From an uncultured Prevotellaceae bacterium (lineage in GTDB: Bacteria > Bacteroidota > Bacteroidia > Bacteroidales > Bacteroidaceae): a DNA stretch of 64,000 nucleotides. The stretch spans positions 1 to 64,000 of the forward strand of contig CAMZCM010000011.1 of assembly GCA_947305005.1 (NCBI GenBank), given 5' to 3'. The translations under genes were made by a program, and so were the position numbers. Under the pieces are notes generated by a model that did no database searches, was not told the DNA's origin, and saw nothing but the letters and a program-made list of their open reading frames with translations. This document shows, piece after piece, positions 1-6,522 of this stretch; position 1 is the first letter of the stretch; every line of letters starts with the position of its first letter.

Positions 1-929
1 AGTTCGGGCTTATCAATATGAATGCCCGCCTCTACGACCCCATGGTCTGCCGCTTTCTCTCTCCTGACCCCTATGTACAGGCACCTGACAACACACAGAG
101 CTTCAACCGCTACAGCTATTGCCTGAATAATCCGCTGAAATATACGGATGAGTCGGGAGAATTCTGGTGGATACTTGTTGCGGCTGGCGTTGGAGGGCTA
201 GTCAATCTTACGGCTAAAGCTTTGAATGGTCAGATTCATAGTTTCGGTGATGGCCTTGCTGCTTTCGGTGTGGGGGCATTAGCCGGGACTTTGGGCGCTG
301 CTGGCGGAGCTTGGGCTTTTACTGCTGTCGCAGGAGCGGGTGCAACAATAGGAAGTGGTGGATTTCTGGCCGGTGCTTTCAGCGGAGCTGTGGGTAGTGT
401 AGTCAATTCTGCTTTCCTTAGTGTAGGTAACCATCACTATTTCAAAGACCCGGTTTTCGCATGGACAGATTATGCCTTGGCTGCTTTGGGAGGCGCTGTT
501 GCTGGTGGAATTGCCAACGGATGGGTCTCTGTCAAACAAAATAATAATTTTTGGACGGGTAAGCCCGTAGCGGCAGGTGGGAACTCGTTTGCAATCAACA
601 ATACGCCAAAATCAATCACAAAAGAAATACAAATACCTGCAAAAACGATTGAAAACTTTGAACGTCATTATAACTCACATTTTAGGCATTCTGATTTACA
701 ATTATCTACAAATGAAATAACAGCACGTATGAAAGACATTATTCTTCAAAAGCAAAATCTATTAATTGATGGTGATTATACTATGCAAGGAACCATAAAT
801 GGCATACCTAAGAGCATAAGGGTTAATATTTATAATGGATACGTTCGTTCGATGAATCTATATCCAGGTCATTCTCATAGGACAAATTTAACGAACCCTA
901 TTATTGATTATGGGAATATAAGATGGTAA
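1..929 (+). CDS. RHS-repeat protein, C-terminal part with toxin tip (5' truncated)
   Basis: The reading frame is open from base 3 and runs into the window from upstream, so only the C-terminus is seen. It starts with the RHS core signature (GLINMNARLYDP, then FLSPDPY, then NRYSYCLNNPLKYTDESG), which closes the RHS shell in polymorphic toxins. A Gly/Ala-rich hydrophobic stretch follows (about residues 50-165 of the visible part), then the pre-toxin motif NFWTGKPVAAGG. The last ~100 residues are the variable tip and are the likely toxin; they contain His-rich segments (ERHYNSHFRHS, PGHSHRTN). I cannot assign this tip to a toxin family. DNA becomes clearly AT-rich from about base 540, as expected for a swapped tip. 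The genes that follow look like immunity genes. Confidence 0.9.
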   Translation, partial: FGLINMNARLYDPMVCRFLSPDPYVQAPDNTQSFNRYSYCLNNPLKYTDESGEFWWILVAAGVGGLVNLTAKALNGQIHSFGDGLAAFGVGALAGTLGAAGGAWAFTAVAGAGATIGSGGFLAGAFSGAVGSVVNSAFLSVGNHHYFKDPVFAWTDYALAALGGAVAGGIANGWVSVKQNNNFWTGKPVAAGGNSFAINNTPKSITKEIQIPAKTIENFERHYNSHFRHSDLQLSTNEITARMKDIILQKQNLLIDGDYTMQGTINGIPKSIRVNIYNGYVRSMNLYPGHSHRTNLTNPIIDYGNIRW

Positions 930-1071
930 TAGACATGTGGACATCACAGAAACAATATATTATTATTTCACGCGTTTCTATAATAATACAGAAAATATTT
1001 ATGCAAATTAAAGGTTAGTCTTTTATTTCATAATTCAAAATTATTTATTTGTTATTTTGGGCAAACAAATT

Positions 1072-1527
1072 ATGGTGACAATTTCTTTACAAAACATTAA
1101 AGATTTAAATAGTGAATCGCTCTGTGAAAGCTCTTCAATAACAATCGAAAAATGCATCATAGATCATATTGATTTCTGTTCGTTATGTTTTTCTGAGGAG
1201 GTCGTTATCAGAGGATGTGTGATACATAAGATTGATATGTTGAGTACTTTCTTTGAAAAGGGGCTTCGTTTTGAAAACAATGTCATTATGGGTGATGCTA
1301 TTTTTGAAGCAGGAGGACATAATGCAGCACCTATATCTTTCTTAGGCAATGTTTTTCATGGTGTCTTTCATGTCTTCGACTGTGTCTTTGATGCCCCATT
1401 GATTGTTAGAGACAACATTTTCATAAAAGGTACAGACTTACTGACTAAAGAAGGTAAGGGATTTGACAATAGTTTCGAAGGTGGGTTATCAATCGATAAT
1501 AATCTTGGGATTCTCAATGTATGGTAA
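1072..1527 (+). CDS. Small beta-helix-like protein, candidate immunity protein for the RHS tip
   Basis: A protein of 151 residues if the ATG at 1072 is used; an in-frame TTG at 1057 is less likely. It has no signal peptide. The sequence shows a loose periodicity of short hydrophobic strands ending in Asn/Asp/Cys (IEKCIIDHIDF, IRGCVIHKIDM, FENNVIMGDAIF, FLGNVFHGVFHVFDC, VRDNIFIKG), which suggests a right-handed beta-helix similar to pentapeptide-repeat or bactofilin folds. It is the first gene after the RHS tip, 142 bases downstream and on the same strand, which is the usual place for the cognate immunity gene. That role is inferred from position only. I do not recognise the family. Confidence 0.6.
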   Translation: MVTISLQNIKDLNSESLCESSSITIEKCIIDHIDFCSLCFSEEVVIRGCVIHKIDMLSTFFEKGLRFENNVIMGDAIFEAGGHNAAPISFLGNVFHGVFHVFDCVFDAPLIVRDNIFIKGTDLLTKEGKGFDNSFEGGLSIDNNLGILNVW

Positions 1528-1580
1528 ACAATAGCTATCTTTTTGCAGGATTTTACACATGATAGCTGAATCTGTATCAA

Positions 1581-1615
1581 GCCATAAGCCATGTATTACT
1601 TCGTAGAAGACTTTC
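1581..1615 (+). repeat. Copy 1 of the barstar-gene 5' end (duplicated scrap)
   Basis: These 35 bases match 3418-3452 at 33 positions. In the downstream copy they span the bases just before and the first eight codons of the barstar-like gene. Here the frame reads MYYFVEDF and then meets a stop four codons later, so this is a dead gene start left by recombination. Confidence 0.85.
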
Positions 1616-1689
1616 GTTTTTTAGGTACATAGGCTCTCTCTATAAAATAACACTTTCATCTTGTATGTCATAACATCATAAATGTATGA

Positions 1690-1854
1690 AGCCGCATATC
1701 ATTATTTCCAGAGTACAACCTGACTCCAGAAGATGAAATCCGGCACATGAATATCCAGTTCTATAAGAGGGGAATTGAAGGCCTTTTTAAAGAGACTATC
1801 GTTCCAGGAACTAATACAAAAAATTATCATCTCTTTCTTAATTTTAAATACTGA
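1690..1854 (+). pseudogene. Orphan coding remnant overlapping the next gene
   Basis: Between the TGA at 1687 and the TGA at 1852 this frame encodes a protein-like stretch (PEYNLTPEDEIRHMNIQFYK, then a charged tail) with no plausible start of its own. Its composition is more protein-like than the overlapping frame up to about 1800. It sits among duplicated gene scraps, so I read it as the C-terminal leftover of an older immunity gene. I cannot name the family. The stretch 1527-1865 has no intact gene: it holds the 35-base barstar scrap and this remnant. Confidence 0.4.
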
Positions 1855-1864
1855 TTTCTGTTTT

Positions 1865-2287
1865 ATGGAAGATTACGAATTTGAAAAGGATGAATTACTC
1901 AGAATAAACGTTTTAATATGTGTCCTAAACCAGTTACCCAAAGGGTGCTCTCTTTGGGTGGGTGACTATATACTCAAGGCTTTTGCTGATGGATGGCTCA
2001 TTAAAATGAAAGATTATTATTTAAAGGAAGAGAATTATTATGATTTCTTTGACCTCTCACCTGAATGCATTAAATATCTAGAAAAGGAACTGTTGAAATA
2101 TCCTGAATTCATCAGTTACTTCTGTCATTATGGTATTGTACATCCAGATCGAAAGTTCCTGAGAGTCTTAGATGGGGAGAGTATTGAAATTGATCCAAGC
2201 ATCAACGTTCCAGAGTGGTTAATCCACGAGTGTGCGCAGCATGGAGTATATATTTATCGTGAAGAAGTATTGAAAATCGGTCTGTAA
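1865..2287 (+). CDS. Small acidic cytoplasmic protein, candidate immunity protein
   Basis: A protein of 140 residues from the ATG at 1865 (MEDYEFEKDELLRINVL). The frame is open upstream to a TTG at 1775, but that segment overlaps an older coding remnant, so I prefer the ATG. It is rich in Asp, Glu, Tyr and Phe, has no signal peptide and no membrane segment, and ends VYIYREEVLKIGL. I do not recognise a family. The last 58 coding bases (2228-2285) are repeated, with one difference, at 3306-3363 in front of the barstar-like gene, which shows that the gene or a relative was once followed there by the barstar gene. An immunity role is inferred from its place in an RHS tail cluster. Confidence 0.55.
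   Translation: MEDYEFEKDELLRINVLICVLNQLPKGCSLWVGDYILKAFADGWLIKMKDYYLKEENYYDFFDLSPECIKYLEKELLKYPEFISYFCHYGIVHPDRKFLRVLDGESIEIDPSINVPEWLIHECAQHGVYIYREEVLKIGL
2228..2285 (+). repeat. 58-bp direct repeat, copy 1 (3' end of the 1865 gene)
   Basis: It is identical to 3306-3363 except for one C/T difference. Copy 1 is the functional 3' end of the gene at 1865-2287; copy 2 is an orphan 3' end with no gene body. Confidence 0.95.
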
Positions 2288-2327
2288 TATATCCTTATTT
2301 TTCTTTATTAACATATAAAATGTTTTT

Positions 2328-2759
2328 ATGAAGAAGTTTTCTCTTTTTATCATCATTATCTTCGCTCTGTTATTCTTTCCGAAATGTACTCACATTTATG
2401 ATTTCTTTTTCCCTTATGACTATGCTCCTATATTCACATTAAGGAATAATAGCACAGATTCATTAGTGATTGTTGTCGATTACAATTATCCAGATACATC
2501 TATGGCTAAAAGTCGATGGCACTATGCTTGGCCACCTCAGAAAGATACTATTTATTTTGAACGTGATAATGATCGTGAGACTATATTTAAGAGGAATTCG
2601 GTCGTGCAGATTTTTGCTTTTAAATTTAAAGATTGGATTACTTTTTATACAGCAAATGATCTTGATGTAAATATAGTCGATTATCACATCCCATATAAGC
2701 GTTATGAGTTAACCCGTGAGTGGTTGGAACAGCACGATTGGACGGTGACGTATCCGTAA
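2328..2759 (+). CDS. Small exported or membrane-anchored protein of unknown function
   Basis: A protein of 143 residues. The N-terminus is a clear signal or anchor segment (MKKFSLFIIIIFALLFFPKC); the Cys at position 20 could be lipidated, but the preceding residues (FFPK) do not make a good lipobox. The rest is polar and aromatic, with a predicted beta-rich core (FTLRNNSTDSLVIVVDYNYP). I do not recognise a family. Proteins of this size and shape are common next to RHS genes in Bacteroidota, and an exported immunity or accessory role is possible, but nothing here proves it. It lies 40 bases after the previous gene and 50 before the macro-domain gene, all on one strand. Confidence 0.6.
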   Translation: MKKFSLFIIIIFALLFFPKCTHIYDFFFPYDYAPIFTLRNNSTDSLVIVVDYNYPDTSMAKSRWHYAWPPQKDTIYFERDNDRETIFKRNSVVQIFAFKFKDWITFYTANDLDVNIVDYHIPYKRYELTREWLEQHDWTVTYP

Positions 2760-2809
2760 AAATGGACTTTTATGGTCTGGAAAATATCCGAACAAGAATT
2801 TGAATTAGT

Positions 2810-3304
2810 ATGAATGATAATAGTCTTAAGAAGGGAGTTTCCTTCATCTCTCAAGGTGATATCTTTGCTATTGAAAATGTAAAAAGCTTTGCTCATGGTT
2901 GTAACTGTGCTGGTGCAATGGGTAAAGGTATTGCCCTGCAGTTCAAGCAGAAATTTCCAGAAATGTATCAACAATATCGTCATTTATGCTTAGCAGGAAA
3001 GTTCAAGCCAGGTGATATCTTTGATTATAAATACAGCGAAGGACATATCTATAACTTAGGGACACAAGAGACTTGGAGGACAAATGCCAAAATTGAATAT
3101 ATCACTGAGGCACTGAATAAGATGCTCATTGCAGCTGAAAAAGATCACGTTTCAGCTATTGCAATGCCAGCTATTGGAGCTGGACTTGGAGGGCTTGACT
3201 GGAAAGATGTAAGAGCCGTTATAAATGACTGTGCCCGATATCACCCGACAGTCTTTTTATATGTCGTGGAATCTTATAAGAAAGGAACACCTTGCATTCT
3301 CTAA
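2810..3304 (+). CDS. Macro-domain protein (ADP-ribose binding or hydrolysing)
   Basis: A single macro domain fills this 164-residue protein. The visible family marks are GDIFAIENVKSFAHGCNCAG with AMGKGIALQFK after it, the second loop IYNLGTQE, and the signature MPAIGAGLGGLDW. The GNCxGAMGKGIA type of first loop is found in the TARG1/DarG-like branch, whose members bind ADP-ribose and remove ADP-ribose from DNA or protein. It has no signal peptide, so it acts in the cytoplasm. It sits in a row of likely immunity genes behind an RHS toxin; by analogy it could reverse an ADP-ribosylating toxin. That use is inference; the domain call is firm. Confidence 0.88.
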   Translation: MNDNSLKKGVSFISQGDIFAIENVKSFAHGCNCAGAMGKGIALQFKQKFPEMYQQYRHLCLAGKFKPGDIFDYKYSEGHIYNLGTQETWRTNAKIEYITEALNKMLIAAEKDHVSAIAMPAIGAGLGGLDWKDVRAVINDCARYHPTVFLYVVESYKKGTPCIL

Positions 3305-3305
3305 A

Positions 3306-3363
3306 GAGTGTGCGTAGCATGGAGTATATATTTATCGTGAAGAAGTATTGAAAATCGGTCTGT
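3306..3363 (+). repeat. 58-bp direct repeat, copy 2 (orphan gene 3' end)
   Basis: This copy of 2228-2285 begins just after the macro gene stop. It has the last codons of the 1865 gene without its body, in front of the barstar-like gene. It is a scar of duplication or recombination in the immunity array. Confidence 0.95.
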
Positions 3364-3426
3364 GATGGTAGCTGGTATTATACACATAATCATTATAAAT
3401 TCTTTCTAAAATTTAAGCCATAAGCC

Positions 3427-3963
3427 ATGTTTTATTTCGTAGAAGACTTTCCTCAAATAGAAGAAAATACAAGAACTGTGATAATCAGCAAAAAGATTAT
3501 CGGGAAATTGTCTCTTCTCAAATGCTATAATGATAATTTGTTGTTTCCTGACTTTTTTGGATACAATTTTGATGCATTTTATGATTGTATGGTTCAATTG
3601 AATTGTTATTTTCCAGAGCAAGAGGTCAAAATCTGCCATGAGAGTCTTCCGTCATTAAATGACAAAGATATGCAGATTTATCTTGATACACTAAATCAGG
3701 TTGATGTTGAATGGGAAAGAGATACAGAAAGAATTGCATTATTCCAGCAATATGCAAGGAACCATCCTGATAAAGTGATAACAGGTGGAGCTTCATGTGA
3801 TAATTATTCTTCCAAAATATTCAATGTGTATTTCCGTAAACGAGACGAGTCGTTTGTCAAGGATATTTTATATCAATATTCCTGGGACTATAGGAAGTGT
3901 ATGCAATTCGACGAAAAGGGGCATATTGATATCAAATACACCGATCGATACCCACGCGATTAA
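3427..3963 (+). CDS. Barstar-like (RNase inhibitor family) protein, candidate immunity protein
   Basis: A protein of 178 residues. The N-terminal ~70 residues fit the barstar family: a short strand, then KLSLLKCYNDNLLFPDFF, then the typical GYNFDAFYDCMVQL, corresponding to the FPxYFGxNWDAFxDCL helix that plugs the RNase active site. The C-terminal ~90 residues are longer than in classic barstar and unassigned. Barstar proteins neutralise barnase-like ribonucleases, and many serve as immunity proteins for RHS and contact-dependent toxins. The gene is cytoplasmic and on the same strand as the RHS gene. Whether it matches the present tip or an earlier one cannot be told. Its 5' end is duplicated at 1581-1615. 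Confidence 0.72.
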   Translation: MFYFVEDFPQIEENTRTVIISKKIIGKLSLLKCYNDNLLFPDFFGYNFDAFYDCMVQLNCYFPEQEVKICHESLPSLNDKDMQIYLDTLNQVDVEWERDTERIALFQQYARNHPDKVITGGASCDNYSSKIFNVYFRKRDESFVKDILYQYSWDYRKCMQFDEKGHIDIKYTDRYPRD

Positions 3964-4082
3964 TGAAACGTCTTCAATTTTCATTCTATCTGGCCTTGCT
4001 TATTGGGTGGTTAATATCATGCCATCGTTGTAGAAATATTTAATGTGTGAGGGAAGATGCATTTCTGAGCACAAGAACTTAC

Positions 4083-4096
4083 TTTCCTGCAGGAAA
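4083..4096. promoter_or_regulatory. Perfect 14-bp palindrome upstream of a promoter
   Basis: TTTCCTGCAGGAAA is a perfect palindrome 25 bases before the minus-7 box at 4122. Its position would suit an operator; no regulator is known. Confidence 0.4.
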
Positions 4097-4121
4097 ATCA
4101 TGGAAAACCGAATATTATTCG

Positions 4122-4129
4122 TATCTTTG
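4122..4129 (+). promoter_or_regulatory. Minus-7 promoter box (TATCTTTG)
   Basis: It matches the Bacteroidota TAnnTTTG consensus. Transcription would begin near 4135 and meet the hairpin at 4184-4220 after about 85 bases. I see no good minus-33 TTTG. Confidence 0.55.
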
Positions 4130-4183
4130 CACGACAAAAGCTCAAGCATGACCATGCACTAAAGCACTTCATACAGATAACAC

Positions 4184-4220
4184 AAGTGCCATCTCTAACT
4201 AATAGAGGTGGCACTTTTTT
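4184..4220 (+). terminator. Intrinsic terminator overlapping the start of the next frame
   Basis: Arms 4184-4196 and 4204-4216 pair over 13 positions with one G-U, loop of seven, followed by TTTTTT (4215-4220). It lies between the promoter at 4122 and the small HTH gene, so it either ends a ~85-base RNA or acts as an attenuator. Confidence 0.75.
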
Positions 4221-4228
4221 GTGCCCTT

Positions 4229-4474
4229 GTGGGAACAACCACACAGAGAACCTACCACCACTTTTCAGAGGAAGAAAAGTGGTTCATCAGGCATTGGTAT
4301 CCACTCAAATCAAATGAGTGGATTGCTCATGAATTGGGCTTGACGGTGAAGAGTCTATCAAATTTTATTCTCCGTTATTCGGGAGAGCCATGGACGACAA
4401 AAACATCTGAACATCTGAGCGCTACAAGAAGAACGGTCGGAAAGAAAGGCGGGCGGCCGAGGAAGAACAGATAA
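4229..4474 (+). CDS. Small HTH-like basic protein
   Basis: About 81 residues from an in-frame GTG at 4229; there is no ATG and the start is uncertain (an upstream GTG at 4208 lies inside the terminator stem). The sequence has a helix-turn-helix look (FSEEEKWFIRHWYPLKSNEW, then IAHELGLTVKSLSNFI) like Myb/SANT- or sigma-region-4-type folds, and ends in a basic tail (KKGGRPRKNR), which suits DNA binding. The next genes are a replication-like protein and a DUF4248/HU/amidase cassette. I do not know a named family. The body looks coding because the HTH pattern is coherent, but the odd start leaves room for a decayed gene. Confidence 0.5.
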   Translation: MGTTTQRTYHHFSEEEKWFIRHWYPLKSNEWIAHELGLTVKSLSNFILRYSGEPWTTKTSEHLSATRRTVGKKGGRPRKNR

Positions 4475-4527
4475 GAAAAAAGAAACGGAGAAAAACCAAA
4501 ACCTTTTTTTCACATTTCGCAGCACCG

Positions 4528-4535
4528 TACCTTTG
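4528..4535 (+). promoter_or_regulatory. Minus-7 promoter box (TACCTTTG)
   Basis: A T-rich stretch (4504-4510) lies about 19 bases upstream in the minus-33 position. The surrounding 15-mer GCACCGTACCTTTGC recurs exactly at the next promoter (5543), so the two units of this cassette share a promoter core. It drives the gene at 4603. Confidence 0.7.
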
Positions 4536-4602
4536 CTGCCGCTATTGGCCAATGGCACGTTAATGCTAATCATTCAATCAACCCTAAAAAAGAAAGATAG
4601 AC

Positions 4603-5193
4603 ATGAAAGAAATGACAGAAAACAAAGAAAGAAGCAAAGAAACTAAAGAAAGTAAAGAAAGCAAAGACAGAAAGAAGGCTGTTGTTGTTGCTTATAAGGC
4701 GGACGCCACAAGAACGGACATTGACCGCTTCGTAGAGTTCTTCAACGGCGAGATGTGTCGTACACAGGCTGTTATTCCCGCCATCGACACGCTGGCGGCT
4801 GAGGACAGACGGCAGATTGAAGTGCTGTTGCAGCGCTACCCTATGGCTAAACTAGAGAAGATGGCGACAAAGGCAGCCCTGAGCACCTTCCTTAACGGTG
4901 GAGGGCAGCGAGGCTTCAAGGCCGACATCGAATGGCTTACGCGTGAGAAGAACTTCCTGAAGGTCATCAACGGTAAGTACGATGATGTCCCCGCCCACCG
5001 TCGGGGTCTCTGCAAGAGTCTTTCGGAGGAGCGGCGCGCACGGCAGGAGGAGCAGGCGCGGAGGGTCCGAGAAGTGGACCTTAAGGAAAGCGAGCAGCGG
5101 ATGCGCCAGCGTGAGGAGTGGGCAAAGGGTGCCGTGACCTACGAGGAGTACCAGCGGATGCTAGCGGCAGGGGAGGTGTTTATTGATGAGTGA
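4603..5193 (+). CDS. Replication-associated-like protein of unknown function
   Basis: A protein of 196 residues. It opens with a Lys/Glu/Ser-rich low-complexity stretch (residues 1-25), then a helical domain (residues ~35-130) that includes FNGEMCRTQAVIPAID and the end motif STFLNGGGQRGFKADIEWLT followed by REKNFLKVINGKYDD. That FLNG...DIEWL...NFLKVxxGxY pattern is seen at the C-terminal side of phage and plasmid replication-initiation proteins, so the gene may be a trimmed relative; this is a resemblance, not a proof. The last third is a charged coiled coil (RRARQEEQARRVREVDLKE). A 14-base-type GTGAAAAATG repeat follows directly after the stop. Confidence 0.6.
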   Translation: MKEMTENKERSKETKESKESKDRKKAVVVAYKADATRTDIDRFVEFFNGEMCRTQAVIPAIDTLAAEDRRQIEVLLQRYPMAKLEKMATKAALSTFLNGGGQRGFKADIEWLTREKNFLKVINGKYDDVPAHRRGLCKSLSEERRARQEEQARRVREVDLKESEQRMRQREEWAKGAVTYEEYQRMLAAGEVFIDE

Positions 5194-5227
5194 AAAGTGA
5201 AGAATGAAAAGTGAAAAATGATGAGTG

Positions 5228-5464
5228 ATGAAGAACAGATTCATTGACGAGCCGGCACCGGTGAAGACGTACGGCAAGGGGGAACTTGCACGCATGTATT
5301 ACCCTGACTGCACGGAATCGTGGGCGCGGCGGCTCCTGAACAACGACCTGCGACGCTACCCAGGACTGATACCAGAGCTGAAGCGACGGGGCTGGACACC
5401 CACCGCACGACTGCTCCGCAAGGACTGGGTACGCCTGATCTTCGAAGCTATAGACCCGCCATGA
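5228..5464 (+). CDS. DUF4248 family protein
   Basis: A protein of 78 residues from the ATG at 5228 (a GTG lies one codon earlier). It fits the Bacteroidota DUF4248 family: an opening KTYGKGELARMYYPD, a middle AxRxL segment (SWARRLLNNDLRRYP), and a closing TARLLRKDWVRLIFEAIDPP, with the usual spacing and length. The fold is probably winged-helix-like. These genes occur next to HU-like and amidase genes in many Bacteroidota genomes, as here. Function is unknown; a DNA-binding or regulatory role is inferred from the company it keeps. The upstream bases (5194-5222) are a GTGAAAAATG-type repeat. Confidence 0.8.
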   Translation: MKNRFIDEPAPVKTYGKGELARMYYPDCTESWARRLLNNDLRRYPGLIPELKRRGWTPTARLLRKDWVRLIFEAIDPP

Positions 5465-5542
5465 CCCGCATTATCGCACGTCAGCGTGCAGTCATCGCAC
5501 GGTTCGTGACGTGAACGTGCAGAGGCGGGCAGAGCTGCACCG

Positions 5543-5550
5543 TACCTTTG
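5543..5550 (+). promoter_or_regulatory. Minus-7 promoter box (TACCTTTG) for the HU/smalltalk/amidase unit
   Basis: It shares GCACCGTACCTTTGC with the promoter at 4528. The leader to the HU-like gene would be about 235 bases and contains the tandem repeats at 5645-5750. Confidence 0.65.
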
Positions 5551-5644
5551 CAGCGTCAAACAACAGGGAGCAATCCCATCACCTATCAGAGACATGAAAA
5601 TGACAGCAAGACATCCGACACGGGCCCCTCCGGCCTACACCGTC

Positions 5645-5750
5645 AAAGGTATAGACCTGTAGCCCGAAAGGTATAGACCTGTAAGCCAAAAGGTATATAC
5701 TTGTAGCCCAAAAGGTATATACCTGTAAGCCGAAAGGTATAGACCTGTAA
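5645..5750 (+). repeat. Five 22-bp tandem repeats in the HU-gene leader
   Basis: Units begin at 5645, 5667, 5689, 5711 and 5733; the last is cut at 18 bases. The unit is AAAGGTATAKACCTGTARCC plus two bases. The fourth unit holds the perfect palindrome AGGTATATACCT and the others near-palindromes, so each is a likely dimer site or a small RNA hairpin. A 22-bp period is about two DNA turns, which puts all sites on one helix face. The stretch 5465-5789 has no gene: it holds a promoter and this array, 40 bases before the HU-like start codon. Confidence 0.95.
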
Positions 5751-5789
5751 AATGACCCACTTTTATTCACTTTAAATCCTTACACAACA

Positions 5790-6398
5790 ATGAAGAAAAT
5801 CCAGTACAGCGTAGCAATGCTACAGAACAACATGCGTCCCGAGGAACCCCCCAAGGCTTACGCCAACCTGCAGCTGACAGGCGTCGTGGACATCAACGAA
5901 ATGGCCGAGCACATCGCACATCACAATTCCGTGTTCTCCAAAGGCACCATCGTAGGCATCCTCACCGAACTCAGCGTATGTATGCGCGAACTCATCCTCC
6001 AGGGCTACAAGGTGGAACTGTGCGAGATCGGTACGTTCGCACCCACCATCAAGTCCGAGGGCGCCGAGTCCAAAGAGAAGTTCAACGCCTCCTATATCAA
6101 GGACATGGGTGTCATCTTCAGCGAGGGTAAATGTTTCGAGAACCTTCGTCAGGACGCGGAATTCGAGAAGACCAGCTCACGCAAGGTACAGGCGGCAGCC
6201 CTCAAGGCCGAGACAGAAGGAAAGACCAGCGCCGACTGGACGCCCGACAGTGAAACTGGCAACGGAAGTAATAGCGAGAATGGTTCTTCGCAAGGCGATG
6301 CGAACGGCGGTTCCGGCACAAGCCAAGGCGGCAATGAAGGTGGTAACACCGGAGGCGGCAATGGTGGCAACGGCGAAGGAGGAGACTCAGAAGAATAA
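5790..6398 (+). CDS. HU-like DNA-binding protein with Gly-rich tail
   Basis: A protein of 202 residues. Residues ~1-125 match the Bacteroidota HU-like family that replaces the canonical HU start with MKKIQYSVAMLQNNMRPEE; the HU elements are visible in order: helices with DINEMAEHIAHHNSVFSKG, then ILTELSVCMRELILQGYKVE, then the strand LCEIGTFAPTIKS. Residues ~130-202 are a disordered Gly/Asn/Ser/Glu-rich tail (GGNEGGNTGGGNGGNGEGG). The gene heads a unit with the smalltalk peptide and amidase genes. HU-like proteins bend and compact DNA; the specific task of this cassette type is unknown. The five 22-bp repeats just upstream are candidates for self-binding sites. Confidence 0.85.
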   Translation: MKKIQYSVAMLQNNMRPEEPPKAYANLQLTGVVDINEMAEHIAHHNSVFSKGTIVGILTELSVCMRELILQGYKVELCEIGTFAPTIKSEGAESKEKFNASYIKDMGVIFSEGKCFENLRQDAEFEKTSSRKVQAAALKAETEGKTSADWTPDSETGNGSNSENGSSQGDANGGSGTSQGGNEGGNTGGGNGGNGEGGDSEE

Positions 6399-6423
6399 TG
6401 AACCTTAGAAGCGAAAGAAGACA

Positions 6424-6522
6424 ATGACACGTAAGACCATGCGTCGCATCGGCGACATCATCATCACCATCCTGACAGCACTGCTCACTGCGCTCACCAC
6501 GCAAAGCTGCATGAAGTTATGA
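6424..6522 (+). CDS. Smalltalk-type small hydrophobic peptide
   Basis: A frame of 32 codons: a basic N-terminus (MTRKTMRRIGD), one hydrophobic helix (IIITILTALLTALTT) and a short QSCMKL tail. Size, charge layout and position between an HU-like gene and an amidase gene match the family named smalltalk protein in Bacteroidota annotations. It probably sits in the membrane. Its TGA overlaps the amidase start codon in an ATGA, so the two are translationally coupled. Function is unknown; a holin-like or signal-peptide-like part in releasing the leaderless amidase is a possibility suggested only by the coupling. Confidence 0.8.
   Translation: MTRKTMRRIGDIIITILTALLTALTTQSCMKL

Noticed and set aside
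1057-1071. TTG start for the beta-helix-like protein
   Set aside because: A normal ATG lies five codons downstream and the added residues add nothing recognisable.
3785-4033. Second small gene overlapping the barstar-like gene
   Set aside because: It is an alternative frame of the barstar-like coding sequence, with no protein-like features of its own.
5645-5750. CRISPR array
   Set aside because: The 22-bp units follow each other directly with no unique spacers, and no cas genes are near.
5579-5770. Minus-strand gene across the tandem repeats
   Set aside because: The frame is a by-product of the 22-bp repeat (a multiple-period effect) and encodes only repeated peptides.
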